NCBI RefSeq assembly: GCF_019703515.2 | Contig: NC_059346.1 | Coordinates: forward strand, 13,609,001 to 13,673,000 | DNA: 64,000 nt | Direction: 5' to 3' | Origin: Myxocyprinus asiaticus | Lineage: Eukaryota > Chordata > Actinopteri > Cypriniformes > Catostomidae | Shown here: piece by piece, positions 58,068-64,000 of the stretch | Layout: every line of letters starts with the position of its first letter | Position numbering within the stretch: position 1 is the first letter of the stretch | Notes under the pieces: model-generated | What the model was told of the DNA's origin: nothing | Database searches by the model: none | Seen by the model: only the letters and a program-made list of their open reading frames with translations | Translations under genes and position numbers: made by a program

Positions 58068-58605
58068 TATTGTTAGTGACATACCTTCTTCATTCTGATC
58101 GACTAATGCTAAATAAAGTCTGGTCGGTTCACCGTTCAGTGAACTTGCTGCTAATTTGATTATGGATGGTGATTTCTAAACACGCTAGCTGATTTAAAAA
58201 GTCCATCATAGGGAGCGAGTAGGGGTGCTCTGAACAAGCTGACTGGTGCATGCATTAAAATCTACTTGGTGTGTGTTGTATTGTTAAAAATATATGAAGA
58301 TTAGAAATGAGGCTTATAGATTATATAGTTAGAAATAAGGCTTTCATAATAAAACCTCTGTGCCTCTGATGCAGAAAAGCTGCACCCCCATGAGAGAAAA
58401 TAGAAAGCTCCCACTCGAGGCGTTCGAAACATGTCTGATTAACTTGAGCATGAACAGCAGGTAAAAGTCAAAGTGCAAACTGTCAATTAATGCTCGATGC
58501 CATGCGAGAAGCAGACGTGTGAATCATGGGCTCTGCGCACTTTGCTAGTTTTTAAATTATTTTCATGTTATAATCCGGTGAGATTCGATAAACCCAATTA
58601 CATAT

Positions 58606-59049
58606 TTGCTCTTTGAAGTAAACATGGCAAAGCAGTCAAAATCCTCAGACTCTGGAGACATTAAAAGACACTTACGTGTTCAAGCTGAGGCCTCTGACGG
58701 GACTGCGAGCCGGGGACTCGATTTGGATGGCATGTCGGGAGATGAAATCCAGCGTCAACTGTCCAACATCTCGGTGATGCTGACGAAGGTTGTTGCTGAC
58801 TTGGAGGATCTCGCTGTAATACGTCGATCGATTACGGCGATGGAAACAAAATTCTCTGAGTTGGTTACAAGAGTGTCAGTTGTTGAGAAACGGATCGATC
58901 ATCTGGAATCATCGGAAAGGGAATTATCCGCTTATCTGCCTTCGTCCAAAACAGACTTGGAACACATTTTGGAAAAACTGGAATATCTTGAAAATATGAG
59001 CCGAGGGGGTCATGTAACGCCATGCAAGAAGCAGACTTGTGAGCGATGA
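58606..59049 (+). pseudogene. Duplicated N-terminal part of LINE ORF1
   Basis: MAKQSKSSDSGDIKRHLRVQ from 58624, then EIQRQLSNISVMLTKVVADL and a coiled-coil-like heptad region, stopping shortly after EYLENMSRG. It matches the first part of the ORF1 that follows it (59258) and lacks the RRM-like and C-terminal domains. The ATG at 58624 (MAKQSK) is the more likely start. Confidence 0.8.
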
Positions 59050-59257
59050 GCTCTGCGCACTTTGCTAAATTTGTAATTATTTTCATGTTATAATCTGGTG
59101 AAATTTGTTACACCCATTTTTTTACACCCAGAAATTTGTTGCTCTTTGAGGCAAAACATGGCAAAGAAGTCAAAATCCTCAGGGCCCTGGAGACATTAAA
59201 AGACACTTACGTGTTCAGGATGAAAGCCCCGGCAGGCCTACAGACCGTGGACTTGAT

Positions 59258-59989
59258 TTGGATGACGCGGCGGGAGAGGAGATCCAGTGTCAGTTGTCCA
59301 ACATGTCGGTGATCCTGACGAATGTTCTTGCTGACTTGGAGGATCTCGCTGTAATACGTCAATCGATTACGGCGATGGAAATAAAATTCTCTGAGTTAGT
59401 TACAAGAGTGACTGATGTTGAGAGACGAATCGATTGTCTGGAGTCTTCAGAGAGGGAATTAACCGCTAATCCGCCCACGACCAAAGTTGATTTGGAACAT
59501 CTCCTTGAGAAGTTTGAAGATCTTGAGAATAGAAGCCGCAGGAATAATGTTCGAATTGTTGGAATTCCTGAGCATGAGGAGGGCAGAGATATGGTGAAAT
59601 TCCTAGACGAGCTTTTCCCGAGTCTTCTCGACATAACAGGCCATAAACTGGAAATCGAGCGAGCTCACAGATTTGCTGAGGGAGAAAGGCCCCGATCAAT
59701 CCTGGCCAAATTTCTGAGAAAATCCGATAAAGATCTCATGTTGTGCCAGGCAAGGAGCAAAGCGAAGCTTTCTTGGAAGAACCATAATATTTTTTTGTTC
59801 CCGGACTTTGCGAGTTCGACAAGAGAGAAACGCTATTGGTTCAAGGAATGTAAGAAACTCTTACATCAGCGAAAGATCACTTTTGCTCTGATGTTTCCGG
59901 CCAAACTGAGAATAGAAACGAAGGATGGTCGCAAAGTATTTACATGTCCCAATCAGGCAATGTCTTTTATAGAATCAATGGGTGAGTAA
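59258..59989 (+). CDS. L1/Tx1-like ORF1 protein (RNA-binding), nearly complete
   Basis: ORF1 proteins coat LINE RNA as trimers. Residues ~1-80 form a coiled coil (SNMSVILTNVLADLEDL, VTRVTDVERRIDCLESSERE). ENRSRRNNVRIVGIPEHEEG starts the RRM-like domain, and LEIERAHRF and RPRSILAKFLRKSDKDLML continue it. The C-terminal domain has FPDFASSTREKRYWFKECKK and ALMFPAKLRI. The frame is open for 243 codons. The natural start is probably the MAKKSK at 59158, but a one-base shift near 59190 separates it from this frame, so the N-terminal ~30 residues are lost. No working partner ORF2 is present. Confidence 0.8.
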   Translation: MDDAAGEEIQCQLSNMSVILTNVLADLEDLAVIRQSITAMEIKFSELVTRVTDVERRIDCLESSERELTANPPTTKVDLEHLLEKFEDLENRSRRNNVRIVGIPEHEEGRDMVKFLDELFPSLLDITGHKLEIERAHRFAEGERPRSILAKFLRKSDKDLMLCQARSKAKLSWKNHNIFLFPDFASSTREKRYWFKECKKLLHQRKITFALMFPAKLRIETKDGRKVFTCPNQAMSFIESMGE

Positions 59990-60497
59990 ACCATTGGGTG
60001 TTTCTCATGTGAGTGGGTCGACTCGCTGTACATACTCTGGCTTTTGAGTAAGCTGGGCATCATTTTGGTTTCTTTTTTCTTTTTGCGTTGGCTCCGCCGA
60101 GCAGCTGGAGTTTGTTTTGTGAATAACACTTTTCCTTAAAGAAACTTTTGCTTTGACAGAATATTACTTTTGCTTTGTTCTATTGAATAACACTCCTTTG
60201 GAACAGCTGTGGATTAATCTGTTCGTTCTTTGTGCTTATTCCTCCTGCTGGCTGGAGTTTGTTTTGTTGAGTATTTTTACGGGACATTGGAATGATTACG
60301 TCATCTGCTGAACTCATAACAGCCGGCTCACTGAACATTTGTTTGTCTGTCCGAGGAATCTGAACGGTTTTATATCAGATGGAATTTGTTTTGTGGAAGA
60401 TCACACCTTTGAGACAGTTCTGTGAATGAATCTACATGTTCTTTGTGTTCATTCTTACTATTGGCTGGAGTTTGTTTTACCCTATTCTCTGTTATGT

Positions 60498-60528
60498 AAT
60501 TTTGCCTCACAAATTGTGAGGCAAAATT
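60498..60528. repeat. 31-bp perfect palindrome between ORF1 and ORF2
   Basis: AATTTTGCCTCACAA, one A, then TTGTGAGGCAAAATT: two exactly complementary 15-base arms. It lies in the inter-ORF region, 540 bp after ORF1 and 230 bp before ORF2. Confidence 0.95.
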
Positions 60529-60761
60529 GAGCAATCAGATGGCAAAGTTGTCATGGGGGCTCTTGGGCGTTCATGGACCTTTTGAGTTTAGAGGGATTGT
60601 CGCCGGTTGGCGCTTTCGTACGCGGGGTTAATGCGCACATTTTTCTTTTTTCTGTTTGTTTTGTTCGGGGGAAATTCGGGGTTTGATTATTTCACTAATG
60701 GGGAATGTGGTCTGTATAATTTTGTTTTTGACACACAATTTATTTTTTCTACTATATCAAA

Positions 60762-61258
60762 ATGTCAAATGTTAATATGAGCGGATTGTCTCTCTCCACA
60801 TGGAATGTGAATGGGTTGGGGCACCCCATAAAAAGAAGGAAGGTTATTACTTTTCTTAAATGTAAGAAATATGATATAGTGTTTCTTCAAGAAACACATC
60901 TCTCCCCGCAGGAAGCTGAAAAATTTGGGAAGATATAGGGTGGACATGTTTTCTTTAGTACTGGCTCAAGTAACAGCAAGGGAGTCATTATATTGATTAA
61001 TAAACATCTACAATTCAAATGTCTCAAATGAACAGACAAGATAAATTAGGGAGAGTCATTATTGTTTTAGCTGAAATTCAGGGGCAAAGATTGATTTTGG
61101 CTAATATTTACGTATCTAATTCTGATGATCAGGGATTTTTTATAGATCTTGAAGGGATGCTGCAAACTGCTGGCACCCCTCATGATATAATATTGGGAGG
61201 AGACTTTAATCTTTTGATGGACTCAGTCCTTGATCATAGTGAAGCAAAAGTGTGTTAG
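60762..61258 (+). pseudogene. LINE endonuclease (APE-type), N-terminal part of ORF2
   Basis: From the ATG at 60762: LSLSTWNVNGLGHPIKRRKV (catalytic N in WNVNGL) and IVFLQETHLSPQEAEKFGKI (catalytic E in QETHL), then a TAG at 60936 where W is expected. The same frame continues as GGHVFFSTGSSNSKGVIIL until a stop at 61028. Another frame (from 61019) carries GRVIIVLAEIQGQRLILANI and ILGGDFNLLMDSVLDH (the GDFN block) to a stop at 61258. The first 58-codon frame is the true ORF2 start. Confidence 0.85.
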
Positions 61259-61273
61259 CCCCCTAGAGCAACA

Positions 61274-63224
61274 TTGACGCTTCACAGGATGTGTAAAAAC
61301 CTTGGTCTTACAGATATTTGGAGACTTTTGAACCCATCTGGTAGGGACTATACATTTTTTTCATCAATCCATAAGATTTATTCAAAATCAAAATCCCTCA
61401 TTTCATCTGTTGTTGATTGCTCAATTGGAAATATCTTAGTCTCGGATCACACCCTGGTGAGTTTAGAGGTGTTGCCATATACAGAGAAAAAGAAATCATA
61501 TAGTTGGCGCCTTAATGTGTCCCTTTTGCAAAATCCTGATTTCCAACAAATGTTAAAGACTGAAATCAATGTTTATATGGAGACCAACTGGTCCTCAGTA
61601 TCCTCTGTGGGTGTGGCTTGGGAGGCACTTAAGGCAGTTCTTAGGGGCCGGATCATACAGTATGCCTCATTCATCAAAAAATCCAAGGCACGAGAACTCG
61701 TGGAGTTGGAAGGAAATTTTAAAAGTGCAGAGGCAGAGCTGAAGCGCCGTATGTCATCTGATGGCCTAAGAGAATTGACTCGATTGAAATACAGATATAA
61801 AACTATTTTGTCACGGAAAGTGGAGTTTTGGTTATTCAGGGCAAGACAGTCATACTTTGAGTCAGGGGACAAAGCAGGGAAGCTTTTGGCTAAATATATA
61901 AAGCAGAGAGAGTCTCTTTCTACCATTCCCTCAGTGAAATTTGCTGGTGGTGAAATGTTTACCTCGGCCATTGATATTGCCTTTAAAAAAGTTCTACCTT
62001 GATCTTTATAGTTCCACATCTTCGTCTACTGATGAAGATATTAGAAACTTTGTGGAGCCATTAGATCTTCCTAAACTGACAACTGAGCAAAAAAACTCTC
62101 TTGATTCTGAGATAACCTTGGAGGAGCTTGACAAGGTAATTAAGTCCCTACCTACTGGCAAGGCTCCGGGGCCAGATGGCTTTGCCGCAGAATTTTTTAG
62201 ATCCTATGCTACAGAACTGGCTCCATTTCTGTTAGAAGTTTATACTGAATCATTAAAGAATGGAAAACTTCCTCCAACCATGACACAAGCCCGGATCAGT
62301 CTGATTCTTAAAAAGGACAAAGATCCAAGCGAGTGTAAAAGTTACCGTCCAATCTCCCTGATCCAACTAGATGTAAAAATTTGGTCAAAAATTTTGGCTA
62401 ACTGATTAAGTAAGGTTATGACATCTCTTATACATATAGATCAGGTGGGGTTTATTCAGGGCTGCAGCTCTTCTGATAACATCAGGCGTCTCATCAATAT
62501 TATGTGGTCAGTAGCGCATGATCAGTCTCCGGTCGCTGCCATCTCACTTGATGTCGAAAAGGTTTTTGATATGGTAGAATGGGATTATCTTTTTAAGATT
62601 TTGGAAATGTATGGGTTCGGGAGTACATTTATTCGTTGGATTAAGTTACTTTATAGACACCCTGTAGTAGCAGTACAAACAAATGGATTAATTTCAGATT
62701 ATTTTACTCTGAATAGGGGCACTCAGCAGGGTTGCCCTCTTTCCCCATTATTGTTCTGTCTAGCCCTGGAACCATTAGCAGCCGCGATAAGAAAGGAGGA
62801 TGATTTTCCAGGGGTTGTGGCAGGAGGTGTGGCGCATAAGCTTCTGCTTTACGCAGATGATATTTTATTATTTGTCTCTGACCCCACTAGATCTATGCCT
62901 TGCCTCCACAGAATTATTAATTCCTTTTCCAAGTTCTCAGGATACAAAGTCACTTGGTCTAAATCTGAAGCTTTGGCTTTGACAGCGTACTGTCTAGTAA
63001 CAGCCTTCCAGCCAGGCGCCTTCCAGTGGCCCAAACAGGGCATTAAGTATTTGGGAATTTTATTCCCAGCAAATTTGTCTGATTTAGTCAGAGTTAATTT
63101 TGATCCCTTAATAAAAAGTTTTTCGAATGATGTGGACAGGTGGGCTTCATTACACTTATCGATGATTGGGAAGGTTAATGTAATTAAAATGAATTGTATT
63201 CCCAAATTCATCTACCTGTTATAA
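61274..63224 (+). pseudogene. LINE ORF2: end of endonuclease and reverse transcriptase
   Basis: The first frame (61274-62002) gives TLHRMCKNLGLTDIWRLLNP, ILVSDHTLVSLEVLP (catalytic SDH) and FWLFRARQSYFESGDKAGKL. The frame changes at ~61985. Then GKAPGPDGFAAEFFRSY and YRPISLIQLDVKIWSKILAN, a TGA at 62403, and in the same frame HIDQVGFIQGCSSSDNIRRL, SLDVEKVFDMVEWDYL (motif A), GTQQGCPLSPLLFCLALEPL and LLLYADDILLFVSD with an intact catalytic YADD at 62850-62861. IKYLGILFPANL follows and the frame stops at 63224. A few point changes separate this from an open ORF2. Confidence 0.88.
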
Positions 63225-63322
63225 TCTCTCCCTATAGATGTCCCCCTCTCATATTTCAAGTAATTTGATAGCATAGCGAAGTCCTTCATTTTAAATGGTA
63301 TATATATATATATATATATATA

Positions 63323-63745
63323 CACTACTGATCAGAAGTTTTGAAACACTTGACTGTAATGTTTCTCGTGATCTTAAAAATCTTTTGATCTGAAGGCATA
63401 TGCTTAAATGTTTGAAATTGGTTTTGTAGACAAAAATATAATTGTGCCACCATATTAATTTGTTTCATTATAAAACTAAAATTTAATTTTAAAAAAATAA
63501 TAATAAAGAAAAGCAGCCAATAAGTGCCCAACATAGATGGGAACTCCTTCAATACTGTTTAAAAAGCATCCCAGGGTGATACCTCAAGAAGTTGGTTGAG
63601 AAAATGTCAGGAGTACATTTCTGCAAATTCTTGGCAAAGGGTGACTACTTTGAAGATTGATTTATTTTGGATTTTGTTTAGTCACAACATAATTCCCATA
63701 GTTCCATTTATGTTATTCCATAGTTTTGATGACTTTACTATTATC
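63323..63745. mobile_element. 546-bp-family MITE, copy 3, cut by a LINE
   Basis: TA precedes it at 63321-63322, within a (TA)n run at 63299-63322. The start CACTACTGATCAGAAGTTTT and the body match copy 1 at 30533 up to GATGACTTTACTATTAT. There LINE sequence begins; the expected last ~65 bp would lie beyond the window. Confidence 0.8.
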
Positions 63746-64000
63746 ATCATGATGGCGCCGTGGATGGCTGCCTCAGTGTGGAACTCCTCAGTTCTTATTC
63801 CTACTAGGTATTATTTAAAGTTCAACAATGACAAACCGTGGTTTACAGTAGAGCTCAGGCAGCTTCGTCAGGCCAAAGAGAATGCTTACATGGGTGGGGA
63901 TAAATACTTGTACAATCAGGCCAGGAACACACTGAACAGGGAAATCAGAGTGGCTAAAAGAAGATACTCTGAGAAGCTGAAAAACAAGTTTTCAGCTAAC
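63746..64000 (+). mobile_element. Rex1/CR1-like LINE, 5' end with internal deletion
   Basis: ATCATGATGGCGCCG then GGATGGCTGCCTC match the 5' end of the minus-strand LINE at 34267. After about 55 bp the sequence passes to the region equivalent to 33117 of that copy, so the endonuclease (about 1.1 kb) is missing. The element runs off the window. Confidence 0.8.
63821..64000 (+). pseudogene. LINE linker before the reverse transcriptase, partial
   Basis: Open to the window end: [20 protein letters not shown], then KYLYNQARNTLNREIRVAKR and YSEKLKNKFSAN. It matches the minus-strand copy (33120-32930) residue for residue with few changes. This linker joins endonuclease to reverse transcriptase; the deletion upstream removes the endonuclease, so the copy cannot be autonomous. 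Confidence 0.82.

Larger units (their letters stand above)
58499..63298 (+). mobile_element. L1/Tx1-like LINE, long but degraded
   Basis: It contains a duplicated 5' segment (period 520 bp), ORF1 (59258-59989), an inter-ORF region, endonuclease, reverse transcriptase and part of the downstream domain. It stops near 63298 at a (TA)n run and a MITE, so the C-terminus and 3' UTR are missing from view. Same family as the minus-strand copy at 37984. Confidence 0.88.

Overview
This window is vertebrate DNA, almost certainly from a teleost fish and most likely a cyprinid. That view rests on its Tc1/mariner, Kolobok, piggyBac-like and hAT-like DNA transposons, Rex1/CR1-like, L2-like and L1/Tx1-like LINEs, a DIRS-like element, small LTR elements, tRNA-derived SINEs and long CA/TA microsatellites. 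I recognise no complete host gene. The DNA reads as intergenic or deep intronic sequence built up by repeated and nested transposition. The one host-gene candidate is a short minus-strand first coding exon (signal-peptide-like, ending at a consensus splice donor) at 21204-21261, beneath a CpG-rich stretch.

Layout. 1-610: 3' end of an L1/Tx1-like LINE. 1737-2358: truncated piggyBac-like end. 2397-3980: young, apparently intact Tc1 with a 346-aa open frame. 4040-4603: older Tc1 remnant. 7.2-9.6 kb: LINE tail and hAT-like debris. 10950-13869: Kolobok-type element with a broken THAP domain and an internal hAT fragment. 13.9-16.3 kb: low-repeat DNA. 16307-19555: TTAA-flanked piggyBac-like element carrying a 2.1-kb insertion. 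19.6-23.3 kb: low-repeat DNA with the candidate first exon. 23314-24877: second copy of the young Tc1, inactivated by small deletions. 24.9-27.9 kb: low-repeat DNA. 27.9-29.6 kb: LTR-like element with peptide-coding tandem repeats. 30291-34270: Rex1-like LINE, minus strand, with a MITE inside.

35947-44034 is a nest: the two ends of one Tc1 family lie 8 kb apart and enclose a MITE, an L2-like LINE, an L1/Tx1-like LINE and a piggyBac-like end. 47068-49989 is a miniature LTR retrotransposon with a primer site matching tRNA-Phe; a Rex1-like LINE splits one of its LTRs. 51.2-53.9 kb is a decayed DIRS-like element with a MITE inside. 54984-55702 holds two SINEs. 57831-58067 is a solo LTR. 58499-63298 is a long degraded L1/Tx1-like LINE with a duplicated ORF1 start. 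The window closes with a truncated MITE and an internally deleted Rex1-like LINE.

The genes do not form a pathway; they are selfish elements. The only open frame likely to encode a working protein is the Tc1 transposase, whose 201-bp terminal repeats could serve both Tc1 copies. I found no new host system. The most notable structures are the miniature LTR element, the nest at 36-44 kb, the long perfect palindromes, and the candidate host exon. Family names come from recognised motifs, not from a database search.
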